Source: Henriciella sp.
GTDB lineage: Bacteria; Pseudomonadota; Alphaproteobacteria; Caulobacterales; Hyphomonadaceae
Direction of reading: 5' to 3'
DNA length: 64,000 nt
Assembly: GCA_013213785.1 (NCBI GenBank)
Contig: JABSPZ010000005.1
Location: 248,001 to 312,000 of the forward strand
Shown here: piece by piece, positions 27,527-36,416 of the stretch
Numbering within the stretch: position 1 is the stretch's first letter
Layout of the letters: every line of letters begins with the position of its first letter
The notes under the pieces: generated by a model
The model's input: the letters and a program-made list of their open reading frames with translations, nothing else
The model's database searches: none
What the model was told of the DNA's origin: nothing
Translations under genes and position numbers: made by a program

Positions 27527-28885
27527 CTAGAAGCGCCGGCGCCAAAATACTTCATTTTCCGGCAAAGCAGGGTCAGTCGCGTTGCGGATATCGCTGGCTT
27601 GGCGGAAGGCTGGTGTGTTTGGCTGCAGCTCTAATATCGCCCGCTGAGCGAAGGAGTGCGCGCGAGGATAATTGCCAATGTTGTAAGCAGCTTCAGCAGT
27701 CGCAACTTGGGCTAATGGGCGATTCTCTTGTGCTTCAAAGACAATTGCCAATTGCGTCCAAGCGAACGCATTGTTCGGCTCCGATATGAGCGCATCCCGC
27801 AGCGCTTCTTCTGCGAGGATGATATCCTCTGGCTCGTTGCGCTCTAGGAGAGAGCGCGCCAGCGAAATCTTCAGAAGAGCATTATCCGGGAGCAAGCGAT
27901 TCGCCTCGATCAGCGGCTCAATAGAATCAACGGGGCGTCCGGTTTCAAATAGGATTTGACCCTTTAATTCGTGAAAGTACGGGTTATCCGGCTCTTCCTC
28001 GATCAACGAGTCGATTTCCTTCAACGCAGTGCCTAAGTCAGCCACTTTCATTGCGGAAATTGAGCGCGCATAGCGTGCGGGCGCTGAGAGATCCGTCGGA
28101 GGGTAGTCTCGGAACACGCGCGCTGGTGGTTCCAGGAATCCAACCAGCTTGGCTTTCATCATATCGAACTGTTTCACGACGCGCGGATCTTCTGGCTTGT
28201 CGGCCAAACCAGATTCCTCGGCGAGCGTTCGAGTGGTTCGAACACGATTTGAAGAGAGCGGATGCGAGCGGAAATAAGGGTAGCGACGTGCCTCGGAGAG
28301 GACCTCTTGATATCGGAACTTCTCAAAGAATTCGACGATTCCCATTGGAGATTGCTCGAGCTCTGTGAGGTATTGCACCGCCATCGTATCGGCCATAGCC
28401 TCTTCGGCGCGTGTGTGAATGAAAAAATTTAGTGCCGCAAACTGCTGAGAACTGGCCAGCAGAGCTGCACCAGCGTCCGGAGCGCCAGCGGCGATCGCCA
28501 ACACCCCTAACCCAATCGACACCAAAGCAGGTCGTGAAGCGACACTTGCCGCCCGCGACCGTGTCACGGTGTGTCCACAAGCGATATGGCAAGTTTCGTG
28601 GGCAATGACGCCTTTCACTTGGCGCGCATTATCGGAGGCCATGATCAACCCCGTGTGGAGGTGAATGCGTTGCCCGCCAGCGACAAATGCGTTCAGACTC
28701 GGATCGTTGATGATGTAGAGATTGACGTCGGCGGGCACGAGGCCTGCGACCTCCAGAATTGGATCAGTCCATTCACGCAAGGTCTGTTCGATTTCTGCGT
28801 CCCGAATGAGACTCTGGCTCAAGGCGGGGACTGCCGCGCCTAACAACAAGACCATCCCAAGTGCGATCGCTCGAAGCATTTTCAT
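27527..28885 (-). CDS. M48 family metalloprotease with TPR region (BepA-like)
   Basis: An open TTG start precedes the preferred ATG at 28885 (AGGA 10 nt upstream). The 452-residue protein has a Sec signal peptide ending near ALS|Q, an M48 protease domain with HETCH (His96, Glu97, His100) and the downstream EAMADT glutamate, and a C-terminal half of TPR-like helices (~260-440). BepA-type enzymes degrade or help assemble outer-membrane proteins in the periplasm. Family gene order usually places it before dsbA, as here. Confidence 0.85.
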   Translation of the reverse strand: MKMLRAIALGMVLLLGAAVPALSQSLIRDAEIEQTLREWTDPILEVAGLVPADVNLYIINDPSLNAFVAGGQRIHLHTGLIMASDNARQVKGVIAHETCHIACGHTVTRSRAASVASRPALVSIGLGVLAIAAGAPDAGAALLASSQQFAALNFFIHTRAEEAMADTMAVQYLTELEQSPMGIVEFFEKFRYQEVLSEARRYPYFRSHPLSSNRVRTTRTLAEESGLADKPEDPRVVKQFDMMKAKLVGFLEPPARVFRDYPPTDLSAPARYARSISAMKVADLGTALKEIDSLIEEEPDNPYFHELKGQILFETGRPVDSIEPLIEANRLLPDNALLKISLARSLLERNEPEDIILAEEALRDALISEPNNAFAWTQLAIVFEAQENRPLAQVATAEAAYNIGNYPRAHSFAQRAILELQPNTPAFRQASDIRNATDPALPENEVFWRRRF

Positions 28886-28978
28886 GATCAATCTGATCCT
28901 CTACTTGCGAACAAGGTAAGCAATCGAATGTGGCTTGGCGAGGGCAGATGCTGCATCATGACGAAATTGTCAGAGACT

Positions 28979-29983
28979 TTATTCCTTGAAATCAAAGAAC
29001 AATGCTGGATTTATACCAACGCTTACGTCGTCCCCTGATTGGATTTTGGACCCAAGTTGGCAGACCGCAAAAAGGCTTTCACCGCCAATTCCTTCGATTT
29101 CAATCTCTGAAACAGCTCCAGCAAGCCGTTGTCGAATAACGCGGAATCCCGAACCAGGCGAGACTTGCAAGGCTTCAGGTCGATAGGCCACCGCGTCAGC
29201 TGAGCCCGATACTTGGCTTAGCCATTCTGCCGGAAGGTTTGAGCGCTTGATTTGATGTACGGGGCCAAGTGCTCGAGCAGCGAGTTCAGACACCGGGGCG
29301 TTGTACAGGGTTTCCGGCGTGCCAGTTTGCAGAATTTTACCCCGGTCGATAATCGCGACTTTATCGGAGTGGACCATCGCCTCTTTAGCATCATGCGTAA
29401 CGAGGAGAGACGGTATGCCCGCGTTCCGAACCGCTTCGAGTGCAGCGTCGCGCACCTGATCGCGCATCGCTGGATCCAAGCCCGAGAAGGGTTCATCGAG
29501 TAGAATAGCGACCGGTTCTGGCGCTAACGCCCGGGCAATCGCGGTCCGCTGTTGCTCGCCTCCGGACAGTTGGTGCGGATAAGCGTCTATCCGGTGTGAG
29601 AGTCCAAGTTTCTCAATCCACCGCTCCGCACAGGCGTTTCGTTCATCGCTCTGCAGGCGTTTTAAACCAAACCCCACATTCTCTCTGACAGAGAGATGCG
29701 GAAATAGGGCGAAGTCTTGAAATACGAGGCCGATTCTTCGCCGTTCGATTGGCACATGAGACTTTGGCCCGGATAGTTCTATAGATCCCGAAAGAATACG
29801 CCCGGAGTCAGGGCGTTCCATACCCGCAAACAAGCGCAAGAGTGTCGTCTTACCCGACCCTGAATGCCCGATGAGAGACGTGATTTTTCCAGGTTCAAGG
29901 GTGAGGCTAACCGCGTCGACCGCGTTGTTCCCTGAGAAAGACCGGCTGACCGTTTCAGCAATGAGAGGGGCGCGGCTCGACAT
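28979..29983 (-). CDS. fbpC: Ferric-iron ABC transporter ATP-binding protein (FbpC-like)
   Basis: The 334-residue ATPase has Walker A GHSGSGKT (residues 39-46), a Q-loop in LVFQDFALFPHLSVRENV, signature LSGGEQQRTAIARAL, Walker B ILLDEPFSGLD and the H-loop VTHDAKEA, followed by a C-terminal regulatory TOBE-like domain. It drives iron import with the permease 3 nt upstream and the binding protein at 31602. A general anion or metal importer is the main alternative; the substrate follows from the binding protein. Confidence 0.85.
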   Translation of the reverse strand: MSSRAPLIAETVSRSFSGNNAVDAVSLTLEPGKITSLIGHSGSGKTTLLRLFAGMERPDSGRILSGSIELSGPKSHVPIERRRIGLVFQDFALFPHLSVRENVGFGLKRLQSDERNACAERWIEKLGLSHRIDAYPHQLSGGEQQRTAIARALAPEPVAILLDEPFSGLDPAMRDQVRDAALEAVRNAGIPSLLVTHDAKEAMVHSDKVAIIDRGKILQTGTPETLYNAPVSELAARALGPVHQIKRSNLPAEWLSQVSGSADAVAYRPEALQVSPGSGFRVIRQRLAGAVSEIEIEGIGGESLFAVCQLGSKIQSGDDVSVGINPALFFDFKE

Positions 29984-29986
29984 GAT

Positions 29987-31573
29987 TTACGTTCGTTCTG
30001 TTTGTCCAAGACGCCACGATAACAGCAGTACCGGTGCCAGTCCGGCAAGCACGATCAGCAGTGACGGCAAGGTTGCCTGCGCTAATCTCTCATCCGTCGC
30101 ATAAGCGTGCGCGCGCACCGCGAGCGTGTCCCATCCGAACGGGCGGAGCATCAGCGTGGCGGGCAATTCCTTCAGGATCTCCACGAAGAGAATGAGCGCA
30201 GCCGCAAATGCCCCTGGCGCGATGAGGGGCAGATCGACCCGCAGGAATTGTCTTAACCCTGTGCTCCCAAGGCTCTGTGCTGCCAGATCCAGGTTCTTGG
30301 GCAGCCGGGCGAGTGACGCTTGAATGGGCTCAACGCCAGCTGACGTGAAACGGCTCACATAGATCCAAACGAGAAACCCAATTGCGACGCTTCCTGAAAG
30401 CGCCTGGCCCGTTTCTCGAAGTATGTAGAGCGCTCCCAAACCAAGCACGGCGCCTGGTGCGGCATAGCCAGCTGCCGCTATCAGGCGGGTAGCAACTTGT
30501 AATGCTGCACTGCGTTTGGACGATAATGAGAATATGATAGCCGACGCGAATGCCATTGCTGCGCCTAATGCGCCGAGCAAAAGGGTTGAGCGAATGAGTG
30601 GGGCCAGGTCGGCAGCACTTGCGCTGTTCTCAAGCGCTAACCAAACCAACCGGAATACAGGCGCTGCAAAGCAAACGAGCAGAATACTCGAGCACGCGGC
30701 TGAAGCGCAGAAACCGAAAAGAGGCGAGAGCTTTGCCCGCTCTTGCGATTGCCAGCGCGAACTTGTCTGCTGAGTTCCACGTCGACCTTGGAATATCCGT
30801 GCCGCGATCAGAAATGCCCCAGCAATTAGGATCAGCATCAACGCAAGTCTGGCGGCGGTGTTCGGCTCGCCAAATGATTGCCAGGAGCGAATAATGCCAA
30901 CGCCGAGCGTCTGAATTCCAAGAAAGTCTGCTGCACCGTAATCAGCGGCAGCTTCCATCAAAGCAAGGCACAACCCGCCTAGAATTGCGGGGAGCGCAAC
31001 CGGAAGCGAAACACGCCAGAACAGGTCAAAGGGACGCGCACCTAGACTGCGCGCTGCCTCGATGCTGGCGCGAGACTGCATGGAGAAGGCGGCCCGCGCT
31101 ATAATGTAAACGTATGGGAAAAGTGTGGTGGCCAGGACGAAGGCCAATCCCGAAGCGCTGAACAAGTTTGGGAACCAATAATCACGCGCGGACAAACCGG
31201 TGCTTTCGCGGATCCAAGACTGCAGGGGCCCAGCCACGCCCATCAAATCTGCCCAAGCATAAGCCATGACATAACCTGGCATCGCTAAAGGGAGGATCAT
31301 CGCCCAGCTGAAGACAGCCCGCCCTGGAAAGTCATACTGGGTGATCAGCCACGCAACCGGAACCGCCAGTCCAAGCATTACGATGGCCGTTATGAACAAA
31401 ACAGAGAGCGTCGTGAGTGTGTAAGGAATCAGCCTGTTTTGTAATATGTGATCCCAGGTTGCGCCGTCACCAGCGGTAAGGCCGGTGAGGACAGCAGCAA
31501 AAACAGGCAATCCCACCAGTGCTACGATCAGCGAAGGTGGGATTATCCGAGGAGATAAAGAAAAACGCGGCAT
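29987..31573 (-). CDS. fbpB: Ferric-iron ABC transporter permease (FbpB-like, two fused domains)
   Basis: The start at 31573 gives 528 residues; the longer open frame would overlap fbpA. There are about 12 membrane segments in two homologous halves, each with an EAA-type loop (EAARSLGARPFDLFWRVSLPVALPAI and LAAQSLGSTGLRQFLRVDLPLIAPG), as in FbpB permeases. It forms the inner-membrane channel. It lies 28 nt after fbpA and 3 nt before fbpC. Confidence 0.87.
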   Translation of the reverse strand: MPRFSLSPRIIPPSLIVALVGLPVFAAVLTGLTAGDGATWDHILQNRLIPYTLTTLSVLFITAIVMLGLAVPVAWLITQYDFPGRAVFSWAMILPLAMPGYVMAYAWADLMGVAGPLQSWIRESTGLSARDYWFPNLFSASGLAFVLATTLFPYVYIIARAAFSMQSRASIEAARSLGARPFDLFWRVSLPVALPAILGGLCLALMEAAADYGAADFLGIQTLGVGIIRSWQSFGEPNTAARLALMLILIAGAFLIAARIFQGRRGTQQTSSRWQSQERAKLSPLFGFCASAACSSILLVCFAAPVFRLVWLALENSASAADLAPLIRSTLLLGALGAAMAFASAIIFSLSSKRSAALQVATRLIAAAGYAAPGAVLGLGALYILRETGQALSGSVAIGFLVWIYVSRFTSAGVEPIQASLARLPKNLDLAAQSLGSTGLRQFLRVDLPLIAPGAFAAALILFVEILKELPATLMLRPFGWDTLAVRAHAYATDERLAQATLPSLLIVLAGLAPVLLLSWRLGQTERT

Positions 31574-31601
31574 TTGAAAACGTGTTTGGCCGCGTTTGGC
31601 G

Positions 31602-32666
31602 CTAATTCCAACCAGCAAGGTCAAACAGTCTCTGTGCGTCTGCTTGGTTCTCGCCATACACATCGAGATGAGTGTCCGATGGGGTAAAGGTTGGAACGCG
31701 GTCAACGCCATCTGGCAGCGGTGTCGATGCTAGAAGTGGCAGCTCTTTTGTGTCGCGCGTAATATAGGATTGCCCATTCTCGGTGAGTAGAAATGCCGCG
31801 AACTCTTCAGCAAGCTGCAAATTGTCAGCGGTCTTAGCGACGGCGAGGCCAGTGATATTGACGTGTGATCCTGAACCTTCGACGAATTCTGGGATCAGGA
31901 ATGACGTGCTCGCAGCAACCTGTTGATCTGCTTCGCTATCGCTCGCGCCGAGACGGATCCAGTAATAGTGGTTCACGATGGCAATAGAGCACTCGCCGGC
32001 AGCAATCGCCCGAATTTGGTCTGTGTCGCCGCCTTGTGGATTGCGCGCCATGTTCGATACGATCGCCGTCGCCCAGTCCTGTGCGCTTTCTTCGCCGTAG
32101 CGATGGATGATTTCTCCCATCAGAGAGAGGTTGTAGATATTTGAGGATGAGCGAACACAGATTTCGCCAGCCTTATCTTCTTGGGTCAGAGTGTCCCAAG
32201 TCGACAATTCTGAGGCATCCCAGCGGCTCGGATCATAAGCAATGCCGCGAATTCTGCGAGCGATGCCGTACCATTGATTGTCGCTGGCTCGGTAGGTTGC
32301 TGGGACAGCAGTCGCAAGCGCTGCGCTTTCAAGCGCCTGCGTGAGGCCTGCATCCTTAAAACGCCATAGGCTGCCGGCATCCGCCGCGATGATAATATCT
32401 GCGGGGCTTTGGTCGCCCTCAGCTTTCATCGTTTCGAGAAGTTGGCTCGCACCGGCCTCACGGACGTCGAGACGTGCACCCGTTTCTGCCTCGAACATGG
32501 CATAAAGAGCTTTGTCTGAATCATAATGCCGCGAGCTATAAATTGTTAGAACCTTTTGAGGTTCGGCAGTGGCTTCATCCGTGGTCGTTTCAGCTGGATT
32601 CGAACAAGCCGCGACTGCTCCAATGAGCAGGCTAAGGCCAGTCAGCGTTTTGAGTGTTTTGATCAT
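31602..32666 (-). CDS. fbpA: Ferric-iron ABC transporter substrate-binding lipoprotein (FbpA/FutA-like)
   Basis: The 354-residue protein has a lipoprotein signal (lipobox VAAC, Cys21) and a type II periplasmic-binding fold. LTIYSSRHYDSD at ~42 and the tandem YY in VNHYYWIRLG are iron-ligand features of the FutA/FbpA group. It binds Fe3+ and passes it to FbpBC. AAGGAG precedes the start, and a palindrome matching the alphaproteobacterial Fur box lies 20 nt upstream, so iron-controlled expression is likely. Confidence 0.87.
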   Translation of the reverse strand: MIKTLKTLTGLSLLIGAVAACSNPAETTTDEATAEPQKVLTIYSSRHYDSDKALYAMFEAETGARLDVREAGASQLLETMKAEGDQSPADIIIAADAGSLWRFKDAGLTQALESAALATAVPATYRASDNQWYGIARRIRGIAYDPSRWDASELSTWDTLTQEDKAGEICVRSSSNIYNLSLMGEIIHRYGEESAQDWATAIVSNMARNPQGGDTDQIRAIAAGECSIAIVNHYYWIRLGASDSEADQQVAASTSFLIPEFVEGSGSHVNITGLAVAKTADNLQLAEEFAAFLLTENGQSYITRDTKELPLLASTPLPDGVDRVPTFTPSDTHLDVYGENQADAQRLFDLAGWN

Positions 32667-32685
32667 GAAAGCTCCTTCTCACACG

Positions 32686-32700
32686 TGCGAAACGTTCGCA
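32686..32700. promoter_or_regulatory. Probable Fur box upstream of fbpA
   Basis: TGCGAA-ACG-TTCGCA is a perfect 6-nt inverted repeat with a 3-nt centre. It matches the arms of the alphaproteobacterial Fur consensus (TGCGAAT-N-ATTCGCA type). It lies 20-34 nt before the fbpA start codon, just upstream of the AAGGAG site, where bound Fur would block transcription of the iron importer. Confidence 0.6.
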
Positions 32701-32800
32701 ACTGGAACTTTTGTCCAAAACTGCGGCGTTTGGTGCGGAGTTTGCATTAATCTTACCGCGATCGGTAGACTGAAACATGTTCTCCGATGCAGTCTGAGTT

Positions 32801-32819
32801 TCTCGCAAGAAGTGCGAGA
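32801..32819. promoter_or_regulatory. Inverted repeat TCTCGCA-N5-TGCGAGA
   Basis: A perfect 7-nt inverted repeat with a 5-nt centre ends 20 nt before the 84-residue gene at 32840, mirroring the position of the fbpA Fur box on the other side. It shares the TGCGA/TCGCA core but not the Fur spacing. It could be an operator or a 5'-UTR hairpin. Confidence 0.4.
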
Positions 32820-32839
32820 TGAAATTGTGTGGGGACGTT

Positions 32840-33094
32840 ATGACAGAAATCATACTCGACTTGGGGCCCGTGAGTTCCGTTGATGAAGCCGCATTCGCAC
32901 AGGCTGTTGATCGCCTCGCCCGTTGGCAGGAAACGCGTTCCTCTTTGTCATATAAAGATCGCGACGCACCTGGTCTTATGATTAAGACCGTATGCGACGT
33001 GCGAGGGACACTGAGGAAGTCAGTTATTTTCCAACGCCAAGAATGGGCGTCAGCATTTATGGGCTTCTGGGAAGCTGAACGCGCGGCGAGCTAG
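32840..33094 (+). CDS. Hypothetical protein, 84 aa
   Basis: From ATG 32840 (GGGGA 5 nt upstream) the product is a small soluble protein without Cys, signal peptide or membrane segment. It has an amphipathic helix (EAAFAQAVDRLARWQE) and a short beta-like stretch (GLMIKTVCDVRG). I do not recognise it. It diverges from the iron-import operon across 173 nt that hold two inverted repeats, so shared control by iron is possible but unproven. Confidence 0.5.
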   Translation: MTEIILDLGPVSSVDEAAFAQAVDRLARWQETRSSLSYKDRDAPGLMIKTVCDVRGTLRKSVIFQRQEWASAFMGFWEAERAAS

Positions 33095-33153
33095 TCGTAT
33101 CTGCTATGCGTCCCGGGAGTAGCTCGATTCGTTTGGGCTGATAAACAGGCGTG

Positions 33154-34302
33154 ATGAGCGCAAACAATTCCTCCAACCAATCGATTGCTATCGTCGGCGC
33201 AGGCATTGTCGGCTTGGCATGCGCGCTCGAAATGGCGGATCGCGGCGCTCGGGTAACGCTCTTCGAAAAGCAATGGCCTCCGCGTGGCGCAAGCTGGGCC
33301 GCTGCCGGGATGCTTGCTCCAGCCTTTGAGGCGGTAGGTGTGGCGGATAATCATCCAGACCTGTTCGAGCTTTGTGATGCCAGCGCGCGTCTTTGGCCAG
33401 AATGGGCGCGCGCCCTCGAAGCTCGATCTGGCAAACTGGCCGGATATCACCCCGGACCATCTCTCGCGGTCGCAACGAATGAAGATGACGCGCGAAAGTT
33501 TAGCGCTTTGCAAGCGGCTCTGGCTCAACATGATCAGGCCCCAACCGATTGCTTTGCCCGCCTGCACGAGATCGAACCGAGTGTTACTGGTGACACGATC
33601 GCCGCGCTTCTCCTGCCAAGTGATGGCCAAGTGGACAATCGACAGACACTCGAGGCGCTCGTGGCATGTGTGACCGCACACGAGCGAATCGATGTTCGCC
33701 TCGACGATATCGAGTTGAGCGCAGAGAAGCGTGTGATTCATCATTCGGGACATGATGCGACCTTGCTGACGGCGGGATGGCAAACGGGGGCTGTTAGGAT
33801 CAAGCAAGACGGTGAATCGCGAGACATTCGCGATATTGAACCGATGTTGAGAGACATACGGCCCATCGGGGGGCAAATGCTCTCGGTCGCGCCTATGCCT
33901 GGCGGCCCGCAGATGACTTTGCGAGCCGGACATCTCTACATCGTGCCAAAGGCGGCCCGCATCATTATCGGCGCGACCAGTGAACCAGGCCGCGCATTGT
34001 CGGTGCCGGAGCCAGACCAAATCGCTGATCTGCTCGCGCAAGCTATTCGGATTTGCCCTGTTCTAAAGAACGCGCCGGTCCTTGAAAGCTGGGCGGGGGT
34101 GCGACCAGGCCGGAACAATCACGCTCCGCTTTTGGGACAAACCTGTTTGGATGGTGTTTTTGTGGCATCAGGGCATTTCCGGAACGGGATCTTACTGGCG
34201 CCCATCACGGCACAAATCATCGCGGATATCATTCTGGACGGACGGGCTAGTCCACTCGCGTCGGCGTTCGCGCCTTATGCAGATGTTTCAGCACAGGTGT
34301 GA
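33154..34302 (+). CDS. thiO: Glycine oxidase ThiO (FAD-dependent amine oxidase)
   Basis: The 382-residue flavoprotein starts with the FAD fold IAIVGAGIVGLACALEMADRGARVTLFEK, then WAAAGMLAP, which is typical of ThiO, and ends with ESWAGVRPGRNNHAPLLG and ASGHFRNGILLAP. It oxidises glycine to dehydroglycine for thiazole synthesis by ThiG. It is 6.5 kb from thiG here rather than next to it. The ATG at 33154 is preferred over a GTG one codon earlier. An acyl-CoA dehydrogenase gene follows 63 nt later. Confidence 0.83.
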   Translation: MSANNSSNQSIAIVGAGIVGLACALEMADRGARVTLFEKQWPPRGASWAAAGMLAPAFEAVGVADNHPDLFELCDASARLWPEWARALEARSGKLAGYHPGPSLAVATNEDDARKFSALQAALAQHDQAPTDCFARLHEIEPSVTGDTIAALLLPSDGQVDNRQTLEALVACVTAHERIDVRLDDIELSAEKRVIHHSGHDATLLTAGWQTGAVRIKQDGESRDIRDIEPMLRDIRPIGGQMLSVAPMPGGPQMTLRAGHLYIVPKAARIIIGATSEPGRALSVPEPDQIADLLAQAIRICPVLKNAPVLESWAGVRPGRNNHAPLLGQTCLDGVFVASGHFRNGILLAPITAQIIADIILDGRASPLASAFAPYADVSAQV

Positions 34303-34365
34303 CGCCTCGTCAGAGTGGACGGCTTATAAATAGCAGCATAAATCTCCCTCGATAGGAGATTTCAT

Positions 34366-35538
34366 ATGCACACGATCGGTCCGCTCAGCGAAGATCAACT
34401 CGCTATTCAAGACGGCGTAGCGCGCACGGTAGCGCAGTTTGATGACGAATACTGGGCCAAGACGGATGAGACTGGCGATTGGCCTGAAGCGTTCTGTGAT
34501 GCCATGGCAGAAGGCGGATGGCTTGGGATCGCGTTTCCGGAAGAGTATGGCGGCGCAGGCCTGGGCCTAACCGAAGCAGCCCTGATGATGCAAACTGTGA
34601 CCCGTTCCGGCGCTGGGTATTCCGGCGCTTCTGCAATCCACCTCAACATTTTCGGACCGAAACCGCTCGAAAAGTTTGGCAATGCTGAGCAGAAGCAAGA
34701 GAATCTGCCGAAGATTATCTCTGGTGAAGAGAAGATGTGTTTCGCGGTGACGGAGCCAAATTCAGGCCTCGATACATCTTCACTTGAGACGAAAGCTGAA
34801 CGCACCAATTCCGGCTACACGATCAATGGCCGCAAGATTTGGACGACGGGCGCTCAGCGCGCTGATAAGATCCTGATCATCGCGCGCACGACGCCGAAAG
34901 AGCAATGTGCGAAACCATACCTGGGCCTCTCACTCTTTTATACAGACCTCGATCGCGGAAAAATCGAAGCTAACCCGATCCCCAAGATGGGCCGTAAAGC
35001 GGTCGAGTGTAATACGCTTTTCATCGATGGGCTTGAGGTGCCGAAAGAGCATTTGATTGGAGAAGAGGGCGCGGGATTTAAGTATCTCATCCAAGGGCTG
35101 AACCCGGAACGCGTTCTGTTCGCGGTTGAGAGTATTGGCCTCGGTTTCGCGGCGCTTGAAAAGGCAACCACTTACGCGAATGAGCGTGTGGTCTTCGGGC
35201 GCCCGATTGGTCAAAACCAAGGGATTGCGCATCCGCTCGCGAAAGCCTGGGCCGAACTTAGCGCCGCTGAATTGCTAGCTTACAAAGCTGCGGCTTTGTT
35301 CGATCAGGGCGAAGAGTGCGGCGCCGAAGCGAACGCTGCCAAATATCTCGGTACAGAGGCGGGCTTTAGTGCCTGTGAGACGGCTGTTCTGACGCATGGC
35401 GGTATGGGCTATGCCCGCGAGTATCATGTCGAGCGCTACATGCGTGAAGCGATGCTCGCGCGGATCGCGCCTGTCAGCCGTGAGATGATCTTGAACTTCA
35501 TCTCAGAACGCGTGCTCGGACTTCCAAAGAGCTACTAG
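34366..35538 (+). CDS. Acyl-CoA dehydrogenase family protein
   Basis: The 390-residue protein has the three-domain ACAD layout. The middle domain has CFAVTEPNSGLDTS and KIWTTGAQ for FAD contact, and the C-terminal domain has YANERVVFGRPIGQNQGIAHPLAKAW and LTHGGMGYAREYHVERYMRE, where the substrate base is expected. AGGAG 8 nt upstream supports the start. It oxidises an acyl-CoA to the enoyl-CoA in fatty-acid or branched-chain breakdown; chain specificity is unclear. Its stop is 6 nt from a convergent acyltransferase gene. Confidence 0.9.
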   Translation: MHTIGPLSEDQLAIQDGVARTVAQFDDEYWAKTDETGDWPEAFCDAMAEGGWLGIAFPEEYGGAGLGLTEAALMMQTVTRSGAGYSGASAIHLNIFGPKPLEKFGNAEQKQENLPKIISGEEKMCFAVTEPNSGLDTSSLETKAERTNSGYTINGRKIWTTGAQRADKILIIARTTPKEQCAKPYLGLSLFYTDLDRGKIEANPIPKMGRKAVECNTLFIDGLEVPKEHLIGEEGAGFKYLIQGLNPERVLFAVESIGLGFAALEKATTYANERVVFGRPIGQNQGIAHPLAKAWAELSAAELLAYKAAALFDQGEECGAEANAAKYLGTEAGFSACETAVLTHGGMGYAREYHVERYMREAMLARIAPVSREMILNFISERVLGLPKSY

Positions 35539-35544
35539 ATCCGA

Positions 35545-36267
35545 TCAATCGGTCTTGTTGGGCGCGATCACCGACCTCAACCAGTTCCAAGTCGTGTTGC
35601 CGTTCAACTCGTCGCGATAGGCGGTATCGAAGTAACGTTCGACGCCTTTCGCGTCGGCGAACATTTCGATCCGCGTGCGTTTAATGTCCGCCGGATCCAA
35701 GGTTCGTACGACTTTTGCTGGATTGCCGGCGGCAATGGTATTTGCGGGGATATCTGATGTGACCACTGATCGAGCGCCGATCACGGAGTTCTCGCCGATT
35801 GTCACGCCCTTACCAACGAAAGCGCCGTCGCCCAGCCAGACATTATCTTCGAGCGTAACGGGCTTGGTTTTGCCGTGCACATCCGTGCGGTCATAGACGC
35901 CGTGCCAGTCGCAATCGGTAATGGTTGATCCATGACCGAACATGCAGCCAGATCCGATTGTAATTCGCTCGCCCGCCATGAAGCGACAGCCTGGCGCAAT
36001 TAAACAGGCATCGCCAAAGGTCAGGCTGGCTTTACCTCCTGGTGGTGCCCAGCAGGTGAGGCGAACCATAGCGTCCTTTGAAGCAACGACATGCAGGCTC
36101 GCACCTGCTTCGATACCTCCACCGAACAGCTTGATCGCCCATGGCTTTGCCATGCGCCAGTCTGGTCCTAAGCGATCAAAGTGCGGGGTGACGCGCCACG
36201 CGGCATATTGGTGGTGGACCTGCAGGTCTAAGCGGTAGATCCAATAAGGGCGGGCGTCGCGTCTCAT
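35545..36267 (-). CDS. Hexapeptide-repeat O-acetyltransferase family protein
   Basis: The 240-residue protein has left-handed beta-helix repeats from ~75 to ~190: GDACLIAPGCRF, ITIGSGCMFGHGSTITDCDWHG with the catalytic-type His, NVWLGDGAFVGKGVTIGENSVIGARSVVTSDIPANTIAAGNPAKVV. This layout fits the sugar/xenobiotic O-acetyltransferases (WbbJ, NodL, VatD relatives). The N-terminal ~60 residues are distinctive and not recognised. The acceptor may be an envelope polysaccharide (inference). Confidence 0.8.
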   Translation of the reverse strand: MRRDARPYWIYRLDLQVHHQYAAWRVTPHFDRLGPDWRMAKPWAIKLFGGGIEAGASLHVVASKDAMVRLTCWAPPGGKASLTFGDACLIAPGCRFMAGERITIGSGCMFGHGSTITDCDWHGVYDRTDVHGKTKPVTLEDNVWLGDGAFVGKGVTIGENSVIGARSVVTSDIPANTIAAGNPAKVVRTLDPADIKRTRIEMFADAKGVERYFDTAYRDELNGNTTWNWLRSVIAPNKTD

Positions 36268-36399
36268 CTGGTGGGTTCTACGGTTTTTTTTGCTTCGTGA
36301 AAGAGGTGCCCGCTGCTTTCTGGCGCGATGATCTGGTTTAAGTGTTTTGGCGACAAATTGTCGACTTCGTCAGTTCTGGATTGACTTTTCCAAGAAAAA

Positions 36400-36414
36400 G
36401 AACAAAAACAGAAC
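36400..36414 (+). promoter_or_regulatory. LexA (SOS) box GAAC-N7-GAAC
   Basis: GAAC aaaaaca GAAC is an exact match to the alphaproteobacterial LexA operator (the direct repeat GTTC-N7-GTTC read on the other strand). A good -35-like TTGACT lies at 36381-36386, so the box covers the expected -10 and start-site region. It ends 2 nt before ATG 36417 of imuA and should make the whole imuA-imuB-dnaE2 cassette DNA-damage inducible. Confidence 0.85.
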
Positions 36415-36416
36415 AA

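Noticed and set aside
36342-36416. Longer imuA start at 36342
   Set aside because: It would place the LexA box and the -35-like element inside the coding region, and the extra 25 residues do not resemble ImuA.
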